From contig NZ_LMTZ01000002.1 of NCBI RefSeq assembly GCF_001456025.1, positions 124,001 through 188,000 of the forward strand: a DNA stretch of 64,000 nt, given 5' to 3'. A program made the position numbers and the translations under genes. Numbering within the stretch: position 1 is the first letter of the stretch; every line of letters starts with the position of its first letter. The notes under the pieces were generated by a model. It was not told where the DNA came from. It searched no databases and was given only the letters and a program-made list of their open reading frames with translations. This stretch comes from Mastigocoleus testarum BC008 (lineage in GTDB: Bacteria; Cyanobacteriota; Cyanobacteriia; Cyanobacteriales; Nostocaceae). Below are positions 37,424 to 50,177 of the stretch, piece by piece.

Positions 37424-37937
37424 GGGATTGGTGATATGCCGTAGGCATCTGCTTTGCAATCGGGTATAGGGATTAGAGATTTGGAACTAGCTTTTGATGT
37501 GAATTATATAAATTCAGCCTTGTAATATCGAGAATTTTAAGAACCGTTAGAAATCACTTCTTATTTGATTCCACCAAATTAAGTGATTCCAGTTTTAATT
37601 CACATAAGTTGTAACTAGTAATTCAGATATCATTCAAGTCTTCCCAGTCGCCAGAGGCTAGAGGCTATAAATACGTTACCTTCGGCCACCGACGCCGTGA
37701 GACGCGCCAGAGGCGTTAGTACGCATCCTGCGGATGTTAGCGTTGCTAGCGTAGCGTACCGTAGGTATTGCGTGACGTAGTCATACAGCTTGCTGCATCC
37801 AAACACCGCAGGTGACCCTCAGGCTCTGACTATAGCTGCGCTACCTACGGATCCGGAGCCGTCACCCAACGCTGCAGGCAGTACGACGACGCAGTGCTAT
37901 CCCCACCCAGTCGCAAATACCCAGTCCCCAATCCCCT
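37424..37937. repeat. GC-rich patch of dispersed repeats
   Basis: About 37675-37900 is far richer in GC than its surroundings and packed with short palindromes (CATCCTGCGGATG, CTAGCGTAGC, CGCTGCAGG). It contains no open gene and looks like a cluster of nested interspersed repeats. Flanked by GGGATTGG-type STRRs. Confidence 0.6.
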
Positions 37938-39412
<1,475 letters not shown>

Positions 39413-39598
39413 GGTTATAAATTGTACCACTTTCAATCGGTATAAGTTAATCGTTATTTAAGAATAATTATTGAAAATAATGGGCATAAGTTAATAGTTA
39501 TTCAAAAATAATTATTGAAAATTAACGTATTAGGGATTGGGATTGGTCAATTGGTCACTTGTCATTTATTACTAATACTTGGTGAATTGAACAAAAAA

Positions 39599-40222
39599 AT
39601 GACAGCAGGAAAACAACACAAAAGAAATCAGAATCGGACTATCTTGTTTTATAAGCCCTATGGGGTCCTCAGTCAGTTTACGAAAGACAATCCGGATCGG
39701 AGGACGCTTAAGGATTATATCCAAATCCCCGATGTCTATCCTGTAGGACGTTTGGACTGGGATAGTGAAGGTTTGATGTTGTTGACGAATAATGGTCGCC
39801 TACAACATCTTATTTCCCATCCTCGGTTTGGACACCAACGTACTTACTGGGCGCAAGTTGAAAGAATTCCTGATGAACAGGCTTTAGAAAAATTACGAAC
39901 TGGAGTCTCAATCAAAAACTATTTCACTAAACCTGCACTAGTTAAATTGCTACCACAAGCACCCGATCTACCCGAACGCAATCCACCGATTAGATTTCGC
40001 CTCAATGTCCCCACTGCTTGGTTAGAAATGACTCTGATAGAAGGTAAAAACCGTCAAGTACGCCGCATGACTGCATCTGTTGGTTTTCCTACCTTAAGAC
40101 TGGTAAGAGTCAGTATTGCTCATTTATCTTTAGAAGATCTTCAGCCCGGTCAATGGCGTTATCTTAGCTCTGCAGAATCCAAGAAGGTTTTGTCAGTTAA
40201 CCGTTCTTTATCCTACAAATAA
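39599..40222 (+). CDS. RluE-like rRNA pseudouridine synthase
   Basis: 207 residues from the ATG at 39599; the frame runs on to a TTG at 39515, without support. RsuA/RluE-type family, which makes pseudouridine in rRNA. The catalytic block is [17 protein letters not shown], with the Asp in [13 protein letters not shown] at the start and [14 protein letters not shown] near the end are the other family blocks. No S4 domain, which suits the RluE group. Single gene. Confidence 0.88.
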   Translation: MTAGKQHKRNQNRTILFYKPYGVLSQFTKDNPDRRTLKDYIQIPDVYPVGRLDWDSEGLMLLTNNGRLQHLISHPRFGHQRTYWAQVERIPDEQALEKLRTGVSIKNYFTKPALVKLLPQAPDLPERNPPIRFRLNVPTAWLEMTLIEGKNRQVRRMTASVGFPTLRLVRVSIAHLSLEDLQPGQWRYLSSAESKKVLSVNRSLSYK

Positions 40223-40534
40223 ATAACCACAAAAATCGTTAAGTTAAGCTACATCTATATAACTTTTATTAAAATTCTAGATTGGCAAATTTCAAAATAT
40301 TTGAGTTTCAGAATTCCAGCTATTCATGAAATTTAGCTATTCATGAAATCCAGCTATTCATAAAAATTAGAGTCACAAGCTATAAAAATAAAGACACGTA
40401 ATGTAGTGTAAGACACCTTTTCAGGCCAGTCGTATTTTACCAAAAGTTGGATTGAAATCTGCACAATACCGATTTTAAAATCTTTTTAAATTTGAGATTA
40501 TTTTTAAAGTTGAGATGAATTGTTGGGTGCAATA
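40223..40534. repeat. Spacer with 18-bp tandem repeats
   Basis: AGCTATTCATGAAAT units, about 18 bp apart, occur three times at 40317-40368. The rest is AT-rich. Confidence 0.5.
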
Positions 40535-42262
40535 ATGGACTCTAGGCAGCTACCTACCAGGCATTCTATTTGCCATCAAAAAATACCAATGAATGAACCT
40601 CCTTGCTGGAAATTTTTACCTGAAGGAAATAATTATGTGGATAATTCTTTGTTTGAAGTTTTGTTTCCAGTAAGGAATGATTCCTTATGTGAATCTTGTC
40701 TCTACAAGAATTCTCCTCCTGTATATCTGTGCGTAGACCTAAGTGGCAAAATTTTATCTATTAACCTAATAGGTGCTTTATCCCTGGGCTATCGACCTGA
40801 GGATTTACTTAGAAAATCTGTATCTCAGTTGTTCGCTACTTCTGAAAAACCGTTATTATCCGAAGCTTTTACCAGATTATCACATCAAACTATAGGGAAT
40901 AAGAATCACTATTGGTATTTTCAGCTGGAATGTCCGGGCTGGGATCGTGCTTGGGTGAAAATTAATGCTAGAACCTCAGCAAGTAAAGACCACAAGCCCG
41001 TAATTCTGATGGTATTTGAAAAAATTACCGCCTGCAAGCACACAAAATATGCAATGAAAGAGAGCGAGCAAGATTTTGTGTTCCTTGGGGCTGGCGTGGA
41101 TGATATTCCAGCGATGTTGTGGATGAGTAGCTCCGATGGGTGCTATTCATTGTTCAACAAGCAGTTACTCACATTCATTGGTTATGATACGTGGACTTGC
41201 GAACGGCAAAGTCCAGAAAAAATCATGTATCATCGAAAACCATCCGATCTAGATTGGTTGAAACTTATTCATCCAGATGATAAAAATTTGTACTTAGATC
41301 GTTTTGAAAAAGCATTCGGCACTAAAGAACAGTTCCAAATCGAATATCGTTGTAAAAGAGCTGATGGCGAATATCGTTGGCTTCTAGATCGGGGTTCGCC
41401 TAGATTTGAAAAAAATGGTAATTTCTTAGGTTATATTGGTTCCTGTGTTGATATAACTGAAAGTAATCTCGCAAAAACAGCATTAGAAAAAAGCAAACAA
41501 GCTTTACAAATAGAATTAGAAGACAAAATAGCACTGAACCACCTAAGGAATGAATTTCTCGGTAAAATATCCCATGAATTGCGCGCGCCATTGAGTAATA
41601 TGAAAATGGCTATTCAGATGCTAGGGATAGTCTTAGAACAGAGGGGTAAATCCCTCCCAACACAATCAGAAGCCAGATACGAGTTCCCACCTAAGGCAGA
41701 TATTTATTTACAAATATTAAATAATGAGTGCGAACGAGAAATTAGCTTGATCGACAACTTCTTAGACTTACAACGCTTAGACAGCAATCCTCGGGGATGG
41801 GTTCTTGAAAGTATTTCCGTCCCACAATGGCTACCACAGGTGGTGAGAGTATTTCAATCCCGAAGATGTAATTCCTGCAAGCACGACCTGCAATTAGATA
41901 TTGCAAGCGATATTCCTTTAATAACTTGCGATCCATTTAGCTTGGAACGTATCATCATCGAATTATTGACTAACGCTTGCAAATTTAGCCCTTCCGGTGA
42001 AAAAATTATTATGAGCGTCCAAGCTAAATCTCAAAATATTCAGTTCCAGATCACAAATACTGGAGTAGAAATTCCGGAAGCTGAATTAGCTCGTATTTTT
42101 GATAATTTTTACCAAATTCCCAGTAATGACCCTTGTAAACAAGGTGGAACCGGCTTAGGCTTAGCATTAGTGAAAAAAATTACTGAGTCTTTAGGAGGAA
42201 ATATTACAGTCAAAAGTGATTCAAATTATACTTGTTTTACAGTTCAATTACCTGCTGAATAG
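40535..42262 (+). CDS. PAS-domain sensor histidine kinase
   Basis: 575 residues from the ATG at 40535. No transmembrane segment, so a cytoplasmic sensor. PAS-like domain at about 55-170; a second PAS with PAC (about 185-310; RCKRADGEYRWLLDRG, ending GSCVDITE). Then HisKA with phosphoacceptor His in ISHELRAPLSNMK and HATPase_c with NACKFSPSGEK and GGTGLGLALVKKI. All kinase boxes are intact. No response regulator gene lies beside it, so this is an orphan kinase; the ligand is not known. Confidence 0.88.
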   Translation: MDSRQLPTRHSICHQKIPMNEPPCWKFLPEGNNYVDNSLFEVLFPVRNDSLCESCLYKNSPPVYLCVDLSGKILSINLIGALSLGYRPEDLLRKSVSQLFATSEKPLLSEAFTRLSHQTIGNKNHYWYFQLECPGWDRAWVKINARTSASKDHKPVILMVFEKITACKHTKYAMKESEQDFVFLGAGVDDIPAMLWMSSSDGCYSLFNKQLLTFIGYDTWTCERQSPEKIMYHRKPSDLDWLKLIHPDDKNLYLDRFEKAFGTKEQFQIEYRCKRADGEYRWLLDRGSPRFEKNGNFLGYIGSCVDITESNLAKTALEKSKQALQIELEDKIALNHLRNEFLGKISHELRAPLSNMKMAIQMLGIVLEQRGKSLPTQSEARYEFPPKADIYLQILNNECEREISLIDNFLDLQRLDSNPRGWVLESISVPQWLPQVVRVFQSRRCNSCKHDLQLDIASDIPLITCDPFSLERIIIELLTNACKFSPSGEKIIMSVQAKSQNIQFQITNTGVEIPEAELARIFDNFYQIPSNDPCKQGGTGLGLALVKKITESLGGNITVKSDSNYTCFTVQLPAE

Positions 42263-42843
42263 ATCGAATCCACGCCATGCAACTAAACTAGGGTAAAACT
42301 CTGGAATAAAACTCTGGAAAACTTATATATACTCTGTAAAGCCTACGGATATCTTATCCAGGATCTTATTTCTAAGTTTAACTAATTTCTAAGTTTAACC
42401 AATCGCTAAGTTTAACTGCTTTCTAAGTTCATCCAAATGTGATCAAGGATATCTGTTCAAATGATGTCATACACAGATATCTTTACTTTGGATTATTTAC
42501 ATCAATAAAGTTGTCCTAATAAACTAAGTTTATCTAGGAGCTAGTCTTTAAAGTTCATTTACCCATGCTTTGTTTATATTGTTTATGAAGTCAATCAAAT
42601 TGTTAAGATATATGTTGATGTGTGCCTACTATTTCAATTTGATGACAACTTAATTTGTAGTAATTCACTTGCCGATAATTTAAAACTAAGCGTTAATATA
42701 CATAATACTTAATAATGTTATATAAATTGTCTACTAAGAATGCAATTTTTTACCAATAAATATACTTAAAGTATGTGAAAAAATGGTAATTGCAATTGTA
42801 GTTGATAGGAGCACCTTGGAACGGGAATGAAGGAACTTCCGAA
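42263..42843. repeat. Spacer with 16-bp tandem repeats
   Basis: About 580 bp. TTCTAAGTTTAACTAA-type units recur four times (42370-42432). The rest is AT-rich with no RNA gene seen. Confidence 0.5.
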
Positions 42844-44823
42844 ATGCTGATTTGCCCTCAGTGTAAATTTGAGAATCCGAATAGCAATAAATTTTGTCAA
42901 AACTGCGGTACTTCCCTGACCCAAAAGATCTGTCCCGAATGTGGCACTGGCGTAGCGATTAATGCCAAGCAGTGTCAGAACTGTGGTGCTGAATGTGGAA
43001 TGGTATGGTTAGCAACCATTGTCAAAACACCAACGGAGCAAATTACGGTTAGTACCAGAGAATCTAGTGGGGATAGTTTAAAAGAAACTGAGACAACAAA
43101 TAGTAATGAACTAATTAGTTCCGAACAAGTTGTTTCTTGGCCACTGGAAGTAGGTTATCATTTAGACTCACAACAACGCTACCAATTATTAGAAAATCTA
43201 CCCATTTGGGAAGAGATTGAAGCAAAAAGTGAGATTTGTGTCAAAGTATTGGACTCCCAACCATATCAGATATCACCGCTAACGGCAGTTTTGGAGAATA
43301 TTTCTACAAAGACCAATAATGCAGTATTAGAATCAGAAAGAATACCACATATTGCTAAAACTTATATCGCTTTATATCCTCAAGTGCATTACGGAATACC
43401 CCTAATTCATGATGCATGGCAACAAGGAGATATGCAAGTAATTTTGCTTGAAGATAGGTCTAATTGGAAACAACTGTTAGATTTATGGAGTGCAGATACG
43501 ACTACATCATTCCAAATTTTACATTTTTGTCACCAAATGACCGTACTTTGGCAAATTCTCGAACCGTTTAATTGTTGCCGAAGTCTTTTGCAATTATCTA
43601 ATCTTAAGTTGGATGAAGACCAAGCGGTAGCGTTACAAAAGTTATACTTTGAGCCTGTCAGCCAGTATATAAATAATGTTGGAGTTTCATCTTCTGTTAC
43701 AGAAAGAACAAACACCACGCCCGTACAAAACTCACCATTGAAGGTTCAAGCTTTAGGAAGGGTTTGGCAAGCTTTGTTTCGTCAATCTCAACGAACTCAG
43801 GTTGGTGCTTTCGTTGAGTTATTAGGGGATTTAGAATTTGGTAAAATCCAAACCCTGAAGCAATTACAATTACGCCTAGAGGATATAGGAACTCAATTAC
43901 AATGCTCTAACAACATTGCTTCACCAACACTTTTGCAAGTAAATGATGATATGGAAGAAGGGGAAAAAATGAATGAAGATTCACCGACAGTAACACTACC
44001 TCTCCATCTTATTAGTTTGGAAGATGCAGGAGTAACCGATGTGGGGTCCCAACGCGACCACAATGAGGATTACTTTGGGATTGAAACTAAAATTAGTAAG
44101 TTGGAACTACCCAGAAGTGGAAATGTCGGAGCGCGTGGCTTGTATATTCTTTGTGACGGAATGGGCGGACATGCGGGGGGAGAAGTTGCTAGTAAATTAG
44201 CAGTTGATACTCTACGAGAATATTTTCAAACACACTGGACAGATAGCTTACCAAGTGAAGAAACTATTTTGGAAGCAGTTAGCTCGGCAAATAAAGCAAT
44301 TTATGATGTCAACCAACAAGAAGCTCGTTCTGGTATCGGACGGATGGGGACAACCCTGGTAATGCTTTTAATACAGGATACTGACGTAGCAGTTGTTCAT
44401 GTCGGTGATAGCCGTCTTTACCGTTTAACTCGTAAACGCGGATTTGAACAAATTACTGTAGATCATGAGGTCGGTCAGCGAGAAATTATTAGAGGCGTGG
44501 ATCCTTCCATTGCTTACTCTCGTCCTGATGCGTATCAACTGACACAAGCATTAGGACCGCGGGACGATAGTTTTATTTCTCCAGAAGTACAATTTTTTGA
44601 GATCGAAGAAGACAGCTTATTTCTTCTAGTGTCAGATGGTCTGTCAGATAACAATTTATTAGAGAATCACTGGCAAGAAAGTTTGCAACCTTTGCTTAAA
44701 AGTGATGCCAGTTTACACTTTGGACTTAGAGAGTTAATAGAACTAGCTAACAAATACAACGGCCATGACAATATTACAGCAGTACTTATTCGTTCAAAAG
44801 TTGGAACAAATGTTCGTTGTTAA
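42844..44823 (+). CDS. PP2C-type Ser/Thr phosphatase with N-terminal zinc ribbons
   Basis: 659 residues from the ATG at 42844 (GAAGGAA about ten bases upstream); the longer frame to a TTG at 42802 lacks this. The first 50 residues hold CPQC...CQNC and CPEC...CQNC, two zinc ribbons. Residues 90-385 are not recognised and lack kinase motifs. The PP2C domain (about 395-655) has GSQRDHNEDYFG, LCDGMGGHAGGE, VHVGDSRLYR, VSDGLSDN and GHDNITAVL, so its metal site is complete. It precedes an FHA/zinc-ribbon kinase gene by 293 bp on the same strand; the pair probably acts on common targets. Confidence 0.88.
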   Translation: MLICPQCKFENPNSNKFCQNCGTSLTQKICPECGTGVAINAKQCQNCGAECGMVWLATIVKTPTEQITVSTRESSGDSLKETETTNSNELISSEQVVSWPLEVGYHLDSQQRYQLLENLPIWEEIEAKSEICVKVLDSQPYQISPLTAVLENISTKTNNAVLESERIPHIAKTYIALYPQVHYGIPLIHDAWQQGDMQVILLEDRSNWKQLLDLWSADTTTSFQILHFCHQMTVLWQILEPFNCCRSLLQLSNLKLDEDQAVALQKLYFEPVSQYINNVGVSSSVTERTNTTPVQNSPLKVQALGRVWQALFRQSQRTQVGAFVELLGDLEFGKIQTLKQLQLRLEDIGTQLQCSNNIASPTLLQVNDDMEEGEKMNEDSPTVTLPLHLISLEDAGVTDVGSQRDHNEDYFGIETKISKLELPRSGNVGARGLYILCDGMGGHAGGEVASKLAVDTLREYFQTHWTDSLPSEETILEAVSSANKAIYDVNQQEARSGIGRMGTTLVMLLIQDTDVAVVHVGDSRLYRLTRKRGFEQITVDHEVGQREIIRGVDPSIAYSRPDAYQLTQALGPRDDSFISPEVQFFEIEEDSLFLLVSDGLSDNNLLENHWQESLQPLLKSDASLHFGLRELIELANKYNGHDNITAVLIRSKVGTNVRC

Positions 44824-45116
44824 CCAATATTAAAAGATTAAAAATTAGTTCTACTATGTTCACTCAAGAACTGAACTCAAGTACTAAATTAAGAAACTAA
44901 GTCAAACGTATTCAAGCCGTGTATTTGATACGTATTACTAAGGTATAATAATTTTTTTCTTGTAGTGTTTGATGGCCTTTCTATTAGAAAGAGTATTTAT
45001 TTGCAAATGTTAGCAAAGACTCATTAAACTGTTTAATTTTGCAGATATTTGCTCAGCTTTCTAAATTCTATTCAATCTTTAGCTTCTATTCAATCTTCAA
45101 ATTCTAAATTAAAGGT

Positions 45117-46358
45117 GTGATCGCGCTGACTTTGTTAGAACTGCAACAAAAAACGCCAATTCGGGAATGGCATTTTGAAGGCGAGTCAATCATTCGCATT
45201 GGTCGCGCTGTGGACAATCACATTGTTTTAACTGATAATCTTGTTTCTCGACATCATTTAGAAATCCGTCAAACCCAAAATCCTGATGGAAGTATTTGTT
45301 GGCAAATTATTAGTCAAGGTATTAACGGTACTTTTCTCAATGGGGTTCTAGTAACTCGTAACAAACTGCAAAATATCGAAAATAACTCAGAACTACAACT
45401 AGCCCAGGGAGGTCCCTTATTAAAATTCGAAATCGATCCAGTTAATCCCGACAAGCCATTTATTAGTTCATCTCCAGCATCTAATAAATCTATTAATACT
45501 TGTACCCATGAAGGGAATAAAGCTAGTAATTTATTTTGTATTCACTGCGGACAGCCGTTAAATATACGACATAGAATTTGCCATTATCAAGTGTTGCGTA
45601 CCTTGGGACAGGGCGGGATGGGAACTACTTACCTTGCTTGGAACGAACGAGGTCAATTTGCCAATCAATCCCAACTATTGGTATTAAAAGAGATGAATAC
45701 TGATATGGCAAAAATTTCTAAGGCACAAGAATTATTCGAACGCGAGGCGAATACCCTTCGCAGTCTCAATCATTCTGGCATCCCCAAATATTATGATTTT
45801 TTTGTGGAGGCAGGCAAAAAGTATTTGGCAATGGAACTCGTCCACGGTAAGGACTTAGAAAAATTAATCTATACAAACGGTCCTGTATTGCCAAGTCAGG
45901 CAATTACTTGGATGATTCAAACCTGTGACATTCTTGAGTACCTGCACAGTCATCAACCACCTTTAATTCATAGGGATATCAAACCTGCTAACTTGATGGT
46001 AAGAAATGCTGATAATCACATTATGGTTCTAGATTTCGGTGCAGTCAAAGAAATCGGTACGACACCAGGAACTCGTATAGGTGCTGAAGGTTATTGTGCT
46101 CCAGAGCAAGAAAGGGGACAGCCTTTGACCCAGTCTGACTTGTATGCGATTGGACCAACTATGATTTTTCTACTTTCTGGAGAAAACCCATTTAAGTTTT
46201 ATCGTCGTCACGGTAATCGTTTCCGATTCGACCTGAGTAGTATTCCTACATTTACTGACAAACTGAAAAAGGTTATAGATCGTACCACAGAACCTCTGCC
46301 ACGCGATCGTTATCAAACAGCAAGAGAGCTAGCTAATGCTTTGGGTGATTGCTGCTGA
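45117..46358 (+). CDS. FHA - zinc ribbon - Ser/Thr protein kinase
   Basis: 413 residues from a GTG at 45117. Order: FHA domain (about 20-100; RIGRAVDN, SRHHLEIRQ), a zinc ribbon (about 123-143; CTHEGNK...FCIHCGQPL), then a kinase domain (about 150-410) with glycine loop LGQGGMGTTY, LKEM lysine, HRDIKPANLM, DFGAVKEIG and a GAEGYCAPEQ activation segment. All catalytic residues are present. FHA binds phosphothreonine, so the kinase may bind its own or a partner's phosphorylated site. The PP2C gene upstream is the likely opposing enzyme. Confidence 0.9.
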   Translation: MIALTLLELQQKTPIREWHFEGESIIRIGRAVDNHIVLTDNLVSRHHLEIRQTQNPDGSICWQIISQGINGTFLNGVLVTRNKLQNIENNSELQLAQGGPLLKFEIDPVNPDKPFISSSPASNKSINTCTHEGNKASNLFCIHCGQPLNIRHRICHYQVLRTLGQGGMGTTYLAWNERGQFANQSQLLVLKEMNTDMAKISKAQELFEREANTLRSLNHSGIPKYYDFFVEAGKKYLAMELVHGKDLEKLIYTNGPVLPSQAITWMIQTCDILEYLHSHQPPLIHRDIKPANLMVRNADNHIMVLDFGAVKEIGTTPGTRIGAEGYCAPEQERGQPLTQSDLYAIGPTMIFLLSGENPFKFYRRHGNRFRFDLSSIPTFTDKLKKVIDRTTEPLPRDRYQTARELANALGDCC

Positions 46359-47691
46359 AACTTTTTTAGTTTGCTTGAAATATACCTCATCATGTAACAC
46401 TTAAATCAAACTAGACCACTACCCTGGCGGAAATATTAAGAGCGGCAGGCTTTTAAAGATATCAGCGCGACATTCTGCAGACAACCACAGGTTTTTCTAA
46501 TAGGAAGTAACAGCAATACTAAAATGTGACCTGTTGTCACCCATGCAAGAGTTGACTATCCTGTCGGCATAAGTCCCTAACTGCGTCACATAGTATTCAT
46601 TTCTAGGTGCATAAAATCTACTAACAAAATTTTAATGCCCATACACTTTAAGTCCGAACAACGACATCCTGACTAACCTAACAAATTAGTGTGATATGTC
46701 TAAGAGAAGTGAAATAGGTCTTAATTATTACTCAGGATTCCTAAACAAAAACAATGCGAACGCTACATTTATTCTGTACGGGCACTGGGATAATACAGGG
46801 AACAAAAATTCTTACAGCTAATTTCTAGACTGTAAACTTATACAAAATCATCTCTGCTAGAAACTACTAAAAAATGCTGGAGGCACACAAATATAACCCC
46901 GTCAAAAAATATCAAGAAATCTATCCCAATAAATTTATATCAAGATATGTACGGGGGATATTATCTTGTATGCTCTTTTCAAACTATTTTGTACTAGTTT
47001 CTTGGAATTGATATCCACACTGCAAGTACTTATTTTCCTGAATACACTATGGATACGATCAAGACCCTAGAACTTCACTTACGGTAAACGATGAAAATTG
47101 CTATTTACAAGCAATTTGAATCTTTAAAAGGTGTAAAAGCTATTGCAAAACTTGTCAAGGATGTTACATCTACTGATGATCACACCCATATGAAAACCAG
47201 AAATAAATGTCAGTTGGTTTTGCTACCTGAGTACTCAAAAAATAAGTATTTCTTAGCGATAGCGAATATGCTATTTGCAAGCTATTACTCTCTAAGAGTC
47301 AGTCGCTACCGTGTTTTCACTTCACATTCACAGCCAAAAATTTGATCGTTTCAAGCACAATAGTGCAAACATTTTTTAGTCTTGGGTCGCAGATGGATGC
47401 ATCGCCGATGTCAATTATTCCAGTCAAGTACTAAGTGCGATCGTCACTAATTGGAGTGAAATATCTAGTAAATCCAGAATCACAATCGCAGTACTTTAAC
47501 TATTTCGCAAAAATGGTAACTTGTCTTAGTAAATTTGTTACCAAATCATGAACTTATATCTCACACTTGGCAAGACTATAAAAAATCTTCTAAGTTTCTA
47601 TAATCTATCGTAATTTGAAAAGTTCAAAACAATACGCACGTAACACTAACTACGGTGGGAGTCTCTGCAAAAGATTAATTAAAATAGCTTC
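46359..47691. other. Long spacer after the kinase gene
   Basis: About 1.3 kb. One 84-codon frame at 47091-47345 has no recognisable family and weak start context. TGTGACCTGTTGTCAC near 46525 is a small palindrome. No tRNA, tmRNA or other known RNA recognised. Confidence 0.4.
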
Positions 47692-47910
47692 TTACTCCTC
47701 ATCCCAAGCTTCTACTGCTAACAACTCACTAACCGGATCTTGGGTACTGAAACCAAAGTCCAGTAGTTCGCGCTTCCAATATTGCCATTCTTCACCAAAA
47801 AGCAGAGCGATTTTTAAAATACTATCGCTAGGCTTGATAATTTTTGAATCTACCAGTGATTGCACGTTCCGTTGCAACTTCACCATGGGGTGAATTACTT
47901 GTTGAGCCAT
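47692..47910 (-). CDS. Small cyanobacterial protein, DUF4327-like
   Basis: 72 residues, highly charged, with a strongly conserved look: HPMVKLQRNVQSLVDSKIIK, then EEWQYWKRELLDFGF. It resembles a small family common to cyanobacteria (DUF4327), assigned from memory and not checked. No signal or TM segment. Stands alone between long spacers. Confidence 0.65.
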   Translation of the reverse strand: MAQQVIHPMVKLQRNVQSLVDSKIIKPSDSILKIALLFGEEWQYWKRELLDFGFSTQDPVSELLAVEAWDEE

Positions 47911-49165
47911 AACCTCAATTGAACTCTGATTTGTTTTAGTAAATACTTGAAATCAAAACCGCTTTACAAGCAAACTTCAGACCATTACTTATATGTAGAG
48001 TTTTGTACTTTGGCAAAGCAAGTCTTGCATTTTTAACTATACCACACTTAACCCAATAAAGTAACAGTAAAACTCATTTGTACGGTAATCACTACCCCAG
48101 TTAATAAAACTCAGTAGGGTAATGACCTCGATGAATGATTGGCATCAGCATTCACATCGCTAATTGCAAACATCCTAACACTTCTGCCTGTTTGCCTGTT
48201 TTTACTCTTCATAAGAATCTAAAAACCGTCTGTTTACTGGCAAATCCTTTGAATTAAGGACTGATAGTAATTAATCGATTTTTTGGAATTAATCATTGAC
48301 GACTAGCTAGAGTATGGATCCAAAGATATTTGCTGTATGCAGTGAGACTTCATATAGAGTATCGCAAACATCGGCCTCCTAACATAAAATAAAAAAAAGC
48401 TTTATAAAATTTTAATCTTTCAGATAGAGTTCCCTGTCTTTAGTTAACGTCCGGAAATGGGAAAAACAGCAAAAACCATGCATAACCACTTAACCAAATA
48501 GAGATTATGCTATGGACTTGTTTTTCCATAATTATGCTTTCATCACCCAACAATCTATATTTTTGGGCAAAAATCAATATTATATCCGTCCTTTAACATA
48601 AAAATCAAAATTAATTTTGCATTTTGCCACACAGCATACTTGAATGATAACAAAAGTGATTTAAACTACATTTGATTGGTGAACTAGAATATTTTTAAGT
48701 CTGAGCACACTATTTTCCGCAAAATTGATAAATTTAAGTGACAGTTAAGAAAAATTTTCTACCCGTTGCTGTGACAAGAATTCCTCTTAATACAGCTAAT
48801 AAGTACAGCTAATAAGTAAAATCTGGGAAAAATATTTTCAAATGACAGTGACAGTCTAATAAATAATAATTGCTAGGCAATAAACATATTATTTAATTTT
48901 AACTATAGTATAAAAAAAATAAAAATAAATTATTTTATCGCAATCCTATTTGACTCGCGAACAGATAAATTGTGGAGAAAGGTGATGGTGCGGCATTAAG
49001 CCTTACATCAGAGTCTACGGTGATGATAAAGCCTCTGGCTGTGCTTACACCGCAGGTGCAGTTCAATCTCTGTGGCTTATCTGTGATATTGATTTTATTA
49101 ATGATTTAGGATTGTTATATATAATCATTAATATAATAAGAAAAAGTGGATAATAATAAATAAAA
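47911..49165. other. Long spacer upstream of the DUF4327-like gene and downstream of the pilin
   Basis: About 1.25 kb, AT-rich. A GC-richer segment at about 48985-49080 holds several short complementary words (GCCTCTGGCTGTGCTTACAC, CCGCAGGTGCAG) and resembles the dispersed repeat patches seen elsewhere. No coding frame is supported. Confidence 0.4.
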
Positions 49166-49186
49166 GTGGATAGAAAATCTATCCAC
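49166..49186 (-). terminator. Terminator of the pilin gene
   Basis: GTGGATAGA, a three-base loop and TCTATCCAC form a perfect 9-bp stem. On the minus strand it is followed by TTTTATTTATTATT. It lies about 50 bp past the pilin stop. Confidence 0.7.
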
Positions 49187-49238
49187 TCCAAACAGAGAAT
49201 TATTTTGAGTAAATAAAAGTTACTATAATTCTCAATTA

Positions 49239-49799
49239 TTAGCTAGATAAACTCTTATAGTCTGCTGGACATTTAACTTCGTTTGCAGTAGCAGTAACAT
49301 CCTGTTTCCCATCTTTACCGCCAGCACTTCCAGGTTTTAAGCCTTCACACAATGTAGCTATAGTTGTTGCTTCGTTTGTATCTTTAACAGTTCCTACAGT
49401 AACTCCACCAATGTAAGCTTTTAATGCACTTTTTGCAGCTTTTAATTGTGCTTGATTGGTGACTAATGTTTTACCACTACCACCACCTGATATTACATAC
49501 TTATAATTATCAGTTTCTGTCTTAACACCAAGACCTAATCCACCAAAACTATCTTTATCTGCAAATGCATTATTTTCTAAGTAGTATGTTTGTTGGGCTC
49601 TATTCATAGAACCAACAATTGTTTTCGCTTCAGATTGTTTAGCTTTATTTGCTTGATTCAAAAAGGATGGTAATGCAATAGCAGAAAGAATTCCAATAAT
49701 GATAATTACAACTAATAATTCAATCAGAGTAAAACCTTCATCACCTTTCTTTTTACTCGATAAGTTTTGAATAAGTTTAGCTTTTAAATTGGTTTTCAC
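49239..49799 (-). CDS. Type IV pilin-like protein (PilA family)
   Basis: About 186 residues from a GTG at 49799, chosen because AAAGGAAA stands eight bases upstream; a longer frame reaches 49859. A basic leader ends in KKGDEG, then FTLIELLVVIIIIGILSAIALP. Cleavage by the prepilin peptidase is expected between Gly and Phe, with the Glu at position 5 of the mature pilin present. The C-terminal globular part is Gly/Thr/Ala-rich with two Cys (CEGLK and KCPAD) that could form a disulfide. Monocistronic. Confidence 0.88.
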   Translation of the reverse strand: MKTNLKAKLIQNLSSKKKGDEGFTLIELLVVIIIIGILSAIALPSFLNQANKAKQSEAKTIVGSMNRAQQTYYLENNAFADKDSFGGLGLGVKTETDNYKYVISGGGSGKTLVTNQAQLKAAKSALKAYIGGVTVGTVKDTNEATTIATLCEGLKPGSAGGKDGKQDVTATANEVKCPADYKSLSS

Positions 49800-49859
49800 G
49801 TCTGAATTTCCTTTTATGCTAAATACTGTTTTATTGCTTTCTAGAAATAACTTACCCAC

Positions 49860-50177
49860 CTCGAAATATTTTCATATCACTTCTGAAAAAATTTTTTGGA
49901 GCTATTTTCAAATTAAAGGCTGAATTCTTGGCCCTCATAATATTTAGAAGCTTTTGAGAACTAATATTTTTGAGCAAATATGGGTTTAGGCTGATGACTG
50001 CAGGGGTCGCTGCAACTAGAACGAAATATTAAAGACCAGAAACATTTGCATTTATGTGTTCGGGGTGTAGCACAATGCAACAAGGCTCTCACTTCTCCTA
50101 AGCTCTAGTACTTGGATAAAGGTCCGATAAGTTGTGATTGTGTTATATTAATCGTAGTCGTTATGATTATGAATAAA
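49860..50177. other. Divergent spacer between pilin and NTRC genes
   Basis: About 320 bp, no distinct element seen. It must hold the promoters of both genes. Confidence 0.35.

Noticed and set aside
47091..47345. 84-codon plus-strand frame
   Set aside because: No family resemblance, weak ribosome binding site and isolated position; kept only as part of the spacer.
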